Source: Pectobacterium punjabense
Lineage (GTDB): Bacteria > Pseudomonadota > Gammaproteobacteria > Enterobacterales > Enterobacteriaceae
NCBI RefSeq assembly: GCF_012427845.1
Contig: NZ_CP038498.1
Coordinates: 1,116,001-1,180,000 of the forward strand
Reading direction: 5' to 3'
DNA: 64,000 nt
This document shows positions 54,909-63,703 of the stretch, one piece after another. A program made the position numbers and the translations under genes. Each line of letters begins with the position of its first letter. The stretch's first letter is position 1. The notes beneath the pieces are model-generated. The model worked only from the letters and a program-made list of their open reading frames with translations. It made no database searches and was not told the origin of the DNA.

Positions 54909-56273
54909 TTATGAGCAGATTTCGTAGCAGGGAATATAGGCGCTGCCGGGCAGCTTCATGCGCTGCTGTGCGACAAAGCCCTGTAGCAGGGTATCCATGC
55001 TTTTCATCATCTGTGGGTCGCCATGAATTTTGTACGGCCCGCGTTGCTCTATCGCCTGAATACCGACTTCCTTCACATTACCGGCCACAATGCCGGAGAA
55101 TGCCCGACGTAGCGCGGCAGCAAGCTCTTCTGCGGGCTGATTCGGATGCAGGTTGAGATCGGCCATGTTTTCGTGGCTAGGCTCAAAGGGCAGTTGCAGA
55201 TCGGGTGCAATCCGCAGTGACCAGTTAAAGCTGTAAGCGTCACCTGTGTGACGACGGCTCTCTTTCACCAGCGGCATGGCTTTCTTCATCTGACGGGCGA
55301 CTTCTGCGGCGTCATTAATGATGATCGAATAGTAGCGACGTGCCTGACGGCCTAGTGTGCCAACGATGAATTCATCCAACACGCGGAAATAGTCGGCGCT
55401 TTCTTCCGGCCCGGTCAGGATAATCGGCAACACCTGCTCGCTGTTTTCTGGGTTCATCATGATGCCCAGTAGATAGAGGAACTCTTCCGCTGTTCCAACG
55501 CCGCCAGGGAAAATAATGATGCCATGCCCGATGCGAACAAAAGCTTCCAGGCGCTTTTCGATGTCCGGCATGATGATCAGTTCATTGACCAGCGGGTTCG
55601 GCGGTTCGGCGGCGATGATGGAGGGTTCGGTCATGCCGATGAAGCGCCCTTCTTTGTAGCGCTGCTGTGCGTGGCCGACGGCGGCACCTTTCATGGGGGC
55701 TTCCATCGCGCCCGGACCGCAGCCCGTACAGATATTCAGTTCACGCAGACCGAGTTGGCTACCCACCTTGCGGGCATACAGATATTCGATCTCATTAATC
55801 GAATGCCCCCCCCAGCAGACCACCATGTTCGGCTCTTCGCCGACGTGCAGCGCCTTGGCATTACGCAGGATAGAAAATACCAGATTGGTGATATGGGCGG
55901 AATTTTCCAGATTCAGATTCTGATAGCGACCTGCGCTGGCGATTTGGCCGTTGACGAACAAAATGTCGCGCAATACGGCGAATAGGTTAGCTTGCAAGGC
56001 TCGAATGATATTGCCATCAACAAAAGCGTCTTCCGGTGGGTTCACCAGTTCCAGTTTAACGCCGCGTTCACGGCGTAGCACGTTGATATCAAAGTCTTCA
56101 TAACGAGACAGCAGCTCTTTGCTGTTATCTGTCTGGCTACCGGAATTCAGTACGGCGAGGGAACAGTTGCGAAACAAACGGTAGAGGTCGCTGCTGGCCG
56201 TGCTTTTCAGCATGTCGACTTCCAACTGCGATAACAAATCCATCGATCCCAATGGGCTGATATGTGTAATCAA
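54909..56273 (-). CDS. ppnN: Pyrimidine/purine nucleotide 5'-monophosphate nucleosidase PpnN
   Basis: A 454-residue LOG-family nucleosidase (formerly YgdH) splitting nucleotide monophosphates into base and ribose 5-phosphate; (p)ppGpp activates the E. coli enzyme. Motifs: [19 protein letters not shown] and [19 protein letters not shown]. The start is TTG (56273), preceded by AAGGAG at 5-base spacing; this gives the 454-residue length of E. coli, whereas the open frame to 56381 adds 36 residues without homology. Nearby downstream gene: xni. Confidence 0.95.
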   Translation of the reverse strand: MITHISPLGSMDLLSQLEVDMLKSTASSDLYRLFRNCSLAVLNSGSQTDNSKELLSRYEDFDINVLRRERGVKLELVNPPEDAFVDGNIIRALQANLFAVLRDILFVNGQIASAGRYQNLNLENSAHITNLVFSILRNAKALHVGEEPNMVVCWGGHSINEIEYLYARKVGSQLGLRELNICTGCGPGAMEAPMKGAAVGHAQQRYKEGRFIGMTEPSIIAAEPPNPLVNELIIMPDIEKRLEAFVRIGHGIIIFPGGVGTAEEFLYLLGIMMNPENSEQVLPIILTGPEESADYFRVLDEFIVGTLGRQARRYYSIIINDAAEVARQMKKAMPLVKESRRHTGDAYSFNWSLRIAPDLQLPFEPSHENMADLNLHPNQPAEELAAALRRAFSGIVAGNVKEVGIQAIEQRGPYKIHGDPQMMKSMDTLLQGFVAQQRMKLPGSAYIPCYEICS

Positions 56274-56782
<509 letters not shown>

Positions 56783-57631
56783 TTACTGGCGCGGCAGGCG
56801 GCCATTTGGTGCATTAAACGGGTAGTTACTGCGCCACGGGTTGATATCCAGCCCGCCGCGTCGGGTATAGCGCGCGTAGACGCTGAGTTTTTCCGGCTGG
56901 TAGTAGCGCATGATGTCGTTAAAAATTCGTTCCACACACTGTTCGTGAAATTCGTTATGATGGCGAAATGAAACAATGTAGCGCAGCAGCGCTTCACGAT
57001 TAATGCGGTTGCCGCGATAGTGAATTTGTACTGAACCCCAGTCGGGCTGATGGGTGATCAAGCAGTTGGATTTCAGTAGGTGGCTGACCAGCGTTTCTTC
57101 AACGACAGGGGCATCCTGTTCGTTTGTTGCCAGGTAGTCTGCGCTGAAGTCGTAACTGTCGATCTGAATGTCTTGATCGTCGATGCACTCCCCCGTGAAC
57201 CCGGCTAACGGTTGGCCTTCAAGCTCACTGAGTTTGAAAAGCGTAACGCTGACGTCACCCTGTGCACAATGTGCCAGATCGTTGGCTAACGTTGTGCGTA
57301 CACTTTCCCAACTGTCGAATGTCGTCTGGTTAAAGCTGTTCAGATACAGTTTAAAACTTTTTGACTCAATCAAATTCAGGCTTTCTGCATTAAGGTGCAT
57401 TTCACCAACGGCTACCTGAGGCACGCCGCGGTTGTTCAGCCAGGAGAGCTCGTAGAGTGTCCAGATATCCTCGCCATGAAAAGGCAGGCTATCAGGGTAA
57501 ATGCCGAGTGGATCGCGGTTCAGGCTACGTGGCACGGGTTGCAGAAGTGCAGCATCATAGTGGTCGTGATAAGGCGTGGGTTTGCCCAGTGTTAGCCCGC
57601 TTAGGGCCTGGTGCTTGTCATAAACGGACAT
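56783..57631 (-). CDS. queF: NADPH-dependent 7-cyano-7-deazaguanine reductase QueF
   Basis: A 282-residue long-form QueF (two tandem T-fold halves) reducing preQ0 to preQ1 for queuosine in tRNA. Catalytic Cys190 ([15 protein letters not shown]) and Asp197 are present, and the QueF motif [14 protein letters not shown] lies at about 89-102. Divergent from syd, as in E. coli. Nothing unusual in length. Confidence 0.96.
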   Translation of the reverse strand: MSVYDKHQALSGLTLGKPTPYHDHYDAALLQPVPRSLNRDPLGIYPDSLPFHGEDIWTLYELSWLNNRGVPQVAVGEMHLNAESLNLIESKSFKLYLNSFNQTTFDSWESVRTTLANDLAHCAQGDVSVTLFKLSELEGQPLAGFTGECIDDQDIQIDSYDFSADYLATNEQDAPVVEETLVSHLLKSNCLITHQPDWGSVQIHYRGNRINREALLRYIVSFRHHNEFHEQCVERIFNDIMRYYQPEKLSVYARYTRRGGLDINPWRSNYPFNAPNGRLPRQ

Positions 57632-57705
57632 GCTGTTACCTTGATGTGATAAGTAAGCGTGATGGCGAATAGTGTAACCTGACTAAAAGAGTGATGAGAA
57701 AAATT

Positions 57706-58254
57706 ATGGATCATGAAGTTGTTTCGGCGCTAGCGGCGTTTACCCAGCGTTATGTTGACTGTTGGCAGCAGGAGAAGGGGCATCTGCCTGCCAGTGAAGC
57801 ACTTTACGGTGTCCCTTCCCCGTGTATTGTCGAAAATCATGAAGATACGGTTTACTGGTCGCCGCAGCCTTTTGTTCCTTCAGCCGCATTGGATGGGGTG
57901 GAGCGTGCGCTGGAAATCAGTCTGCATCCAGATGTTCACGCTTTCTACACCGCGCAGTATGCCGGGGATATGGCGGCGCAGTTTGATTCACTATCTTGCC
58001 AACTACTGCAAGTGTGGAGTGAAGAGGATTTCACCCGTATGCAGGAGAACCTGATTGGTCATTTGTTAACGCAGAAGCGCCTTAAACTCACGCCGACGCT
58101 GTTTTTGGCAACGACGGATTCTGAGATGACAATGGTGTCGTTGTGTAATGTTTCAGGGGAGATCGTTCTGGAAGCGTTCGGCACGAAAAAGCGTCAAATC
58201 TTAGCCCCGACGCTGTCGGCCTTCCTTTCAAGCCTTAACCCGTTAGCAGTCTAA
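57706..58254 (+). CDS. syd: SecY-interacting protein Syd
   Basis: A 182-residue cytosolic protein that binds SecY and can disassemble faulty translocons in E. coli. The family block [12 protein letters not shown], the region [17 protein letters not shown] and [15 protein letters not shown] are clearly visible. I chose the ATG at 57706, matching the E. coli N terminus, over an upstream ATG at 57691. Downstream is the rsmB control region. Confidence 0.93.
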   Translation: MDHEVVSALAAFTQRYVDCWQQEKGHLPASEALYGVPSPCIVENHEDTVYWSPQPFVPSAALDGVERALEISLHPDVHAFYTAQYAGDMAAQFDSLSCQLLQVWSEEDFTRMQENLIGHLLTQKRLKLTPTLFLATTDSEMTMVSLCNVSGEIVLEAFGTKKRQILAPTLSAFLSSLNPLAV

Positions 58255-58281
58255 TGGTTAATCGAATTTCACTTTCTGCTT

Positions 58282-58322
58282 TGTAAGAGATCTCTTACAT
58301 TTGCTGTAAGAAATGTCTTATC
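58282..58322 (+). promoter_or_regulatory. Two UvrY/ExpA (GacA-type) response-regulator boxes upstream of rsmB
   Basis: A perfect TGTAAG-N6-CTTACA palindrome at 58282-58299 is followed 5 bp later by a half-conserved TGTAAG-N6-CTTATC at 58305-58322. This is the known binding pattern of GacA-family regulators at CsrB/RsmB-type genes. They sit about 75-100 bp upstream of the predicted start. Confidence 0.88.
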
Positions 58323-58328
58323 TTTAAT

Positions 58329-58347
58329 GTTGGAAATACGTTTCATT
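58329..58347 (+). promoter_or_regulatory. Possible KdgR-like box
   Basis: GTTGGAAATACGTTTCATT matches the KdgR pattern AATGAAACnnTGTTTCATT at 12 of 17 defined positions, perfect in the right half. KdgR has been reported to repress rsmB in Pectobacterium; this site itself is only a candidate. Confidence 0.35.
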
Positions 58348-58375
58348 TTTATTTTTCCATTATTAATTAGCGAAT

Positions 58376-58381
58376 TATAAT
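58376..58381 (+). promoter_or_regulatory. -10 element of rsmB
   Basis: Consensus TATAAT with no good -35 (TTTTCC at 17 bp), as expected for an activator-dependent promoter. Predicts a start near 58388. Confidence 0.65.
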
Positions 58382-58387
58382 AAAAAA

Positions 58388-58875
58388 TAGCAGTATTGCT
58401 TAGGGTGTGATGAGAAAGATTGTCACTTACCCCTTGCCGAAAGCTGACAATTAATACATCTTATTACTTAAGTTAGTAACCGGTTACAGTGTGTGTAACA
58501 GTGACTATCGGTAACAAAATACTGTTACCGCAATCAGATTGTTTTAGGAAGAGACATTGTTTTAGGAAGAAACAGTCGTTTCAGGAAGAAGCACAGTTTT
58601 CAGGAAGAAACACGATTTCAGGATGAAATCAGGGACACCTCCAGGAAGGAGACCGAGAGCCGATTAGGAATGTCGGTGGGGCAGGAGCCTAAAGGGATTG
58701 AATCACGGAAGATACAGGATGGAAACGTCAGGACGAAAGTGGGACGCCAGCAAGGATTGTGGGTCAGGAAGACCAAAAAGGAAAAGTTTTCACGGATGAG
58801 CAGGGATGCAAATGTGTAGCGGGATAGCTATAAAACGAACGGGGGGTACTGAGCAATCAGTACCCCCAATTTTTT
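58388..58875 (+). ncRNA. rsmB: RsmB (CsrB-type) RsmA-sequestering regulatory RNA
   Basis: A long RNA that binds many copies of RsmA/CsrA and so relieves repression of exoenzymes, quorum sensing and motility genes. From about 58546 it carries 22 GGA motifs, many as AGGAAG or AGGATG. The 5' third has none but forms hairpins (for example CGGTAACA / TGTTACCG at 58509-58530). It ends in the strong terminator GGGGGTACTGA / TCAGTACCCCC (58842-58867) plus a T-run. The length of about 488 nt agrees with the roughly 480-nt primary RNA reported for Pectobacterium; the 5' end is predicted. Located after syd like csrB in E. coli. Confidence 0.93.
58842..58875 (+). terminator. Rho-independent terminator of rsmB
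   Basis: Perfect 11-bp stem with GCAA tetraloop, followed by AATTTTTTG. Confidence 0.95.
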
Positions 58876-59070
58876 GCCTGTAAGACAAGTCTTTCCCTCC
58901 CTGAACGCATTGATGCTGCACCCATGCTACGAAGAAAAAATGTTTAAAACGTCATGCCTGAAGGACTGCTGAAGGTTGAGCCTGCGTCCAGAATTTGCAA
59001 TTAGTCTGAAAATTTACTAATTTAGCTTTTTAGTAATTTATCGGACTATTTAGCAAAGGAAAACGCAGTG

Positions 59071-60747
59071 ATGAAATTCAATGTAAAAATGCTGTCAGTC
59101 ACGCTTGGCTTGTTTACCAGCCATGCTTTCGCACACACCGTCTATGAAAATGCACGGATTTATACCGTTAACGATCAACAGCCAACGGCCTCAGTTCTGG
59201 TCGTGGATCAGGGAAAAATTATCTATGTCGGTGGACGTGATGGTGCGAAGCCATTTAAAGCGACCGCTGCTGAGTCGGTTGATTTAGAAGGAAAAACCGT
59301 ACTGCCTGGTTTTATTGAGAGTCACGCTCATCCAGCAACGGTAGCTGTGATGGAGGCGGGCGATTTTGTGTATGTTGACGGTGCGGCAACGCTGACGCAG
59401 ATTCTTAGCCAATTAAAAGATTATTTAACCGCACATCCGAACGCGAACTATTTGTTGGCACAAGGATTTAACGTTGCTTCACTTGGTTTACCACAAGGAG
59501 TGCTGCCGACGACTGCTGATTTAGATACGGTGTCCACGCGTGTTCCGATCGTAGTTTATGACAGCGGCATGCATGCGGGGTGGGCGAATAGTGCAGCGTT
59601 GAAGGTTGCCCACGTCGATGCGACTACGCCTGACCCTATTCCTGGGAAACACTATTTTGAGCGCGATAACAAAGGTAATCCTACAGGCTTCATGCATGAA
59701 AGCGCGATGCACCTTGTTGTCGACGCGCAGCAATTTAACGTGGTAGAAAACGTTGCTGAGAAACTTCAACCAATTCTAAAGACCTACCACTCGCTGGGGT
59801 TTACGGCGATTACTGACGTTGGCGATACGTTTAGCACGACAGTGGCTGCCATTGCCCGCTTAAACGAGCAGGGGAAACTGAAGGTCTATTATCAGCGCGG
59901 CTATTTTTATGATGCTGCCAAATCGACCGAACAAAATATTGCCAGTCTTAACGTCCTGCGTGAAAAATATCACCAGGGCAATTTGTCGATGAATCTGTAT
60001 AAGCTATTTATGGATGGCACGATTGAAATGGATTCGGGGGCGATGTACCTGCCTTATCCCAACGGCAAGGTCGTCGAACCCTTTTTAAGCCAGAAACAGA
60101 TTAACGACAATGTCGCCGCGGCGTTGAAAGCGGGTTTCTCAGTGCATGTACACGCGATAGGCGATAAAGCGCAGCAGTCGATTTTAGACGCCTTTGAGGC
60201 TAACAAAAAAATTAACCCGCATTTGGCTCGCGTGATTGCCCATAACCAAGTGTTTGAGCCACAGGGTGTGCAGAAATTTGCCGCAATGAAGGACAACCTA
60301 TTCCTGCAAACGACACCAAACTGGACGGTGGTCAATGAAAAAGATGAGACCAAATCCAAAATTGGTAATGACGCTTATCACCACCAATATCTGCTCGGGC
60401 AAGCTGCGCGTGAGGGTGTCGCGGTAACCTTCGGTTCAGATTATCCCGCCAATACCTTTGATGCAGTGAACCCGTTCAGCCAGATGTATCATGCCATCAA
60501 ACGCGGCCAGCCAAATGCTGGCTATCTCCCCCCAACTGAGGCGGCAATGACATTCGCTCAAAGCTTGCAGGCTTATACGATTAATGGGGCGAAGCAGCTT
60601 GGTATCAGTGAGATAACTGGGAGTCTTGAGAAAGGGAAAAACGCGGACTTTATTATTGTGGATACCGATATTGGCGGTGCAGACTTGGAAAAATTGAAAA
60701 ATACCAAGGTGTTGGCAACCTATTTCAAAGGGGAAAAAGTGTACTAA
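59071..60747 (+). CDS. aepA: AepA-like exported amidohydrolase (exoenzyme regulatory protein)
   Basis: A 558-residue protein with a Sec signal (MKFNVKMLSVTLGLFTSHAF, cleavage after AFA) and an amidohydrolase_3 (YtcJ-like) metal-dependent hydrolase domain: FIESHAHP with H85 and H87, HVHAIGDKA, FGSDYPANTFDAVNPF and the C-terminal GSLEKGKNADFIIVD. It corresponds to AepA, known in Pectobacterium as an activator of extracellular enzyme production and encoded next to aepH (= rsmB). Product likely periplasmic. Its enzymatic substrate is unknown. The start is ATG 59071 or GTG 59068, both served by AAAGGAAA. rsmB terminates before it, so it has its own promoter in 58876-59060. Confidence 0.85.
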   Translation: MKFNVKMLSVTLGLFTSHAFAHTVYENARIYTVNDQQPTASVLVVDQGKIIYVGGRDGAKPFKATAAESVDLEGKTVLPGFIESHAHPATVAVMEAGDFVYVDGAATLTQILSQLKDYLTAHPNANYLLAQGFNVASLGLPQGVLPTTADLDTVSTRVPIVVYDSGMHAGWANSAALKVAHVDATTPDPIPGKHYFERDNKGNPTGFMHESAMHLVVDAQQFNVVENVAEKLQPILKTYHSLGFTAITDVGDTFSTTVAAIARLNEQGKLKVYYQRGYFYDAAKSTEQNIASLNVLREKYHQGNLSMNLYKLFMDGTIEMDSGAMYLPYPNGKVVEPFLSQKQINDNVAAALKAGFSVHVHAIGDKAQQSILDAFEANKKINPHLARVIAHNQVFEPQGVQKFAAMKDNLFLQTTPNWTVVNEKDETKSKIGNDAYHHQYLLGQAAREGVAVTFGSDYPANTFDAVNPFSQMYHAIKRGQPNAGYLPPTEAAMTFAQSLQAYTINGAKQLGISEITGSLEKGKNADFIIVDTDIGGADLEKLKNTKVLATYFKGEKVY

Positions 60748-60969
60748 GGCACACGGTATCCAATATACTTTGGCCGCGTGGAAAGGCAGCAACCGCATGA
60801 ATTCCCCGGAAGCTGCCATTTCCCCAATAGCACGAAGCCTATGGATGGGCCGGATAATCATATCAACGCACCTGTAACCCGAAATGTGTCGGGTAGGTCG
60901 TGTATGCGGTGATTGGATTTCATTGCCTTGGCGATTGTGAACGATTAGCCCATTTGTAGGATATTTCAC
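60748..60969. other. Intergenic aepA-marR with decayed repeat
   Basis: No gene. The stretch at about 60779-60815 (GGAAAGGCAGCAACCGCATG, then AATTCCCCGGAAGCT) resembles the reverse complement of the right part of the 56551-56750 repeat and is probably a degenerate copy. The remainder shows no clear signal. Confidence 0.45.
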
Positions 60970-61416
60970 ATGCATCGATTAGATGAATTAGGCAGACAGC
61001 TCAATCACCTCGATAACTTGTTTCAACAATGGATGAAGAAGCTGGGTTTTAATCAGAATGCCTTTGCGGTTCTGCATTCTTTGGCTGTATCTCCAGATGG
61101 AAAATGTACGCAAAAATATATTTGTGAGCGATGGAGCTTGCCTAAGCAAACGGTGTTTAGCATCTGCAAGTTATTCAAAGAACAAGGTCTGATTGACATC
61201 GCTGAAAGTGAACACGACAAGCGAGAAAAGGTCCTGACGTTAACTGAACTGGGGAAAAAACGCACTCAGCCGATTTTGACGCAATCGCAGATATTAAGTG
61301 AACGTGCTTTCGGGGCTTTGGGCCAGGAACAAACGCAGCAGCTTTTCGCCAATTTAGAGGGATTCTGCAGGGTGTTTGAACAAGAAATGGATAATGTTTC
61401 AGGGGCTAGTGAGTAG
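60970..61416 (+). CDS. MarR-family transcriptional regulator
   Basis: A 148-residue winged-helix protein. The recognition region CERWSLPKQTVFSICKLFKE and the wing IAESEHDKREKVLTLTELGK are typical of MarR proteins. It follows aepA on the same strand, 222 bp downstream, and is absent at this site in E. coli. It might control aepA or sense the same compound (inference only). Which MarR subgroup is not clear. Confidence 0.85.
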   Translation: MHRLDELGRQLNHLDNLFQQWMKKLGFNQNAFAVLHSLAVSPDGKCTQKYICERWSLPKQTVFSICKLFKEQGLIDIAESEHDKREKVLTLTELGKKRTQPILTQSQILSERAFGALGQEQTQQLFANLEGFCRVFEQEMDNVSGASE

Positions 61417-61508
61417 TCGAGCGGCCTTCTTTTACTGGCGATTGGGTCAGCTTGATATCAATGCTATGCTTGCCGCCATTATTGTTGGCTTCAAGGGCGA
61501 GAAACCGC

Positions 61509-61859
61509 ATGAGTAGAGAGAATCAGGTTCGTCAGTCATTATTCGATATTGAGCGCGCATTGAGGGAAAGCCCTTTCTGGCAGGTTGTTCCACCGGAAGA
61601 TGAGGCGTTTAACAGCACTGAGCCCTTCAGCCTTGATACCATGCGTCCTGAAGAATGGTTGCAGTGGGTTTTTTTGCCGCGTATGCACGCTTTGTTGGAC
61701 AGCGATTTAGCGCTGCCTGCCGAGCTGGCGCTGCTTCCCTATTTTGAAGACGCATTAGAAGGCACCCCAGAACAGACCGCAGCGGTTTTTTTGCGTCTCA
61801 AGCAGCTCGATGAGCTATTCAATCCCGATGTACAGGATGGCGCAGTGCACGATGCTTGA
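61509..61859 (+). CDS. yqcC: YqcC family protein
   Basis: A 116-residue acidic cytosolic protein of the YqcC family (RPEEWLQWVFLPRMHALLD is characteristic); function unknown. I chose the ATG at 61509, which gives the family length, over upstream in-frame 61452. Its last codons overlap the truC start by 8 bases, and yqcC-truC-yqcA is the conserved order. Confidence 0.9.
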   Translation: MSRENQVRQSLFDIERALRESPFWQVVPPEDEAFNSTEPFSLDTMRPEEWLQWVFLPRMHALLDSDLALPAELALLPYFEDALEGTPEQTAAVFLRLKQLDELFNPDVQDGAVHDA

Positions 61860-62637
61860 GATTATTTATCAGGATGAGCATCTGGTTGCCGTCAACAAAC
61901 CCAGCGGTTGGCTCGTCCACCGCAGTTGGTTGGATCGCAAAGAGAAGGTCGTGGTGATGCAGACCGTGCGCGATCAGATTGGTCAGCATGTGTATACCAT
62001 TCATCGCCTCGATAGGCCAACATCCGGCGTGTTGTTGCTCGCGCTGTCCAGCGACGTGGCACGAGCGCTATCTCAGCAGTTTGAATCGCACCAGATGCAG
62101 AAAATGTACCATGCTGTTGTGCGCGGCTATGTGATGGATGATGGCGTAATCGACTATGCGCTTACCGAAGAGTTGGACAAGATTGCCGACAAGTTTGCCA
62201 ATCCTGATAAAGCGCCACAGCCTGCCGTCACGCATTATCGTTCTTTAGCGCAGGCGGAGATGCCGGTTGCCATCGGCCGTTACCCTACGGCGCGTTACAG
62301 TTTGATGGAACTGAAGCCGCAGACTGGGCGTAAACACCAGCTACGCCGTCATATGTCACATCTCCACCATCCGATTATCGGTGATACTGCACACGGCGAC
62401 CTGCGACACAATCGAGGTATGGATACGCACTTCTCCTGCGGCAGGCTCATGCTGCATGCCAGCGAATTACAGTTGAATCATCCCGTGAGCGGACAGCCAT
62501 TGACGTTGCAGGCACGCTGGGATGCGCCGTGGCAGGGGGTGATGAGGCAGTTTGGCTGGCAAGGGATTCTCCCTGAGTTTGAAGGGGTTGAGTTTCCTGC
62601 CGAGTCAGGTCAGGATAGCGAGCATTTTGTTGAGTAA
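61852..62637 (+). CDS. truC: tRNA pseudouridine(65) synthase TruC
   Basis: A 261-residue RluA-family synthase forming pseudouridine 65 in tRNA-Ile and tRNA-Asp. The catalytic Asp54 is in IHRLDRPTSGVLLLA, and the conserved LKPQTGRKHQLRRHMSH is present. Start at ATG 61852 rather than 61810, because this gives MLEIIYQDEHLVAVNKPSG. Translationally coupled to yqcC. Confidence 0.96.
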   Translation: MLEIIYQDEHLVAVNKPSGWLVHRSWLDRKEKVVVMQTVRDQIGQHVYTIHRLDRPTSGVLLLALSSDVARALSQQFESHQMQKMYHAVVRGYVMDDGVIDYALTEELDKIADKFANPDKAPQPAVTHYRSLAQAEMPVAIGRYPTARYSLMELKPQTGRKHQLRRHMSHLHHPIIGDTAHGDLRHNRGMDTHFSCGRLMLHASELQLNHPVSGQPLTLQARWDAPWQGVMRQFGWQGILPEFEGVEFPAESGQDSEHFVE

Positions 62638-62699
62638 TCTCTGTCGAATTACTCTTACTGCCGTATTAAATACATCGAATTAAAAAGGGAGTCAGAAGC

Positions 62700-63155
62700 A
62701 TGGCGCAGATTGGTATTTTTGTTGGTACGGTCTACGGGAATGCATTGCTGGTGGCCGAAGAAGCCGAAAATATTCTTAAGGATCGTGGCCATGAGGTTAA
62801 GGTCTTTGAGGATGCGACGCTGGAATCCTGGCTGGACTACCGTGAACATGCAGTGTTAGTTGTGACGTCGACGACGGGGCAAGGCCAACTGCCAGATTCT
62901 ATTGTTCCGCTTTACGCGGCTCTGCGGGACAAAGGCGGCTATCAGCCCACGTTGCGCTATGGCGTCATTGCGTTGGGCGACAGCAGCTACCCGAATTTCT
63001 GTGCGGGCGGCCATCTTTTCGATACGTTATTGCAGGAAATAGGTGCTAAGCGCCTGGGCGATGTTTTGGACATTGATGCCGTCGAACATCCTGAACCAGA
63101 AGTGATTTCATGCCCGTGGGTCGAAGAATGGGCTGATTTGGTTGATGCACAGTGA
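62700..63155 (+). CDS. yqcA: YqcA flavodoxin
   Basis: A 151-residue short-chain flavodoxin. FMN phosphate loop [14 protein letters not shown] and the isoalloxazine loops [12 protein letters not shown] and [14 protein letters not shown] are visible. Third gene of the yqcC-truC-yqcA unit, with GGGAGT as ribosome-binding site, followed by a terminator. Physiological partner unknown. Confidence 0.94.
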   Translation: MAQIGIFVGTVYGNALLVAEEAENILKDRGHEVKVFEDATLESWLDYREHAVLVVTSTTGQGQLPDSIVPLYAALRDKGGYQPTLRYGVIALGDSSYPNFCAGGHLFDTLLQEIGAKRLGDVLDIDAVEHPEPEVISCPWVEEWADLVDAQ

Positions 63156-63171
63156 TGTCACGCTGAGATAA

Positions 63172-63202
63172 GAAACGGGAGCTAACAAGGCTCCCGTTTT
63201 CG
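63172..63202 (+). terminator. Rho-independent terminator of yqcA
   Basis: Stem AACGGGAGC / GCTCCCGTT (63174-63182, 63190-63198) and following T-run. Confidence 0.85.
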
Positions 63203-63259
63203 TTGCAGCCCATCATCGCAGTGTGTTCTCGCGGCGGTGGAATTTAGAAATGACCGCGC

Positions 63260-63649
63260 TTAGCGATTCTTGGTCAATTTCTCTAAATCTGCTTCGATTT
63301 CGGTGATCTTGTTGGACACGACGCTTTCCAGATGACGCAGATCGTCGAGGATTTTACGTTTCAGATCGACTTCAACTTGCTCCTGCTGACAAATCTTGTC
63401 TAGTTCATCAATCACATAGCGCAGGTTTGGGCTGATTTCGTTGATCTCTTTATAGCCCTGTCCGCTGTTGTCGGCCACGATAGTCTTGCGCTGGCGTGGA
63501 TATTTGAACTTCACGCTTTTAGCAAAAAACTCGCCCTTATCCTTACGGAAATAGATCTTCAGGATGTCGTTGTTGGCTTCCTGACGCAGGCTATAGCGAT
63601 CGATATCATCGGGATTGGTAATGCCCAGGCTTTTTAGATTGTCATACAT
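63260..63649 (-). CDS. yaeH: YaeH family protein (DUF3461)
   Basis: A 129-residue protein of the UPF0325/YaeH family ([20 protein letters not shown]), with a charged, probably coiled-coil C terminus (from about 85 on, [20 protein letters not shown]). Function unknown. It lies downstream of dapD on the same strand, as in E. coli, behind a strong terminator. Confidence 0.93.
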   Translation of the reverse strand: MYDNLKSLGITNPDDIDRYSLRQEANNDILKIYFRKDKGEFFAKSVKFKYPRQRKTIVADNSGQGYKEINEISPNLRYVIDELDKICQQEQVEVDLKRKILDDLRHLESVVSNKITEIEADLEKLTKNR

Positions 63650-63665
63650 AGCGTCACCTTCTCGG

Positions 63666-63700
63666 TAAAAAAACGGCGGGTTAATTAGCCCGCCGTTTCT
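63666..63700 (-). terminator. Rho-independent terminator of dapD
   Basis: On the minus strand, stem AAACGGCGGG / CCCGCCGTTT with a long T-run (complement of 63667-63673). Confidence 0.92.
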
Positions 63701-63703
63701 AGT

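Noticed and set aside
58546..58640. Regularly spaced AGGAAGA repeats considered as a CRISPR-like or minisatellite array
   Set aside because: Spacing is irregular, units are only 5-7 bases, and the full context (activator boxes, terminator, synteny with csrB) identifies RsmB.
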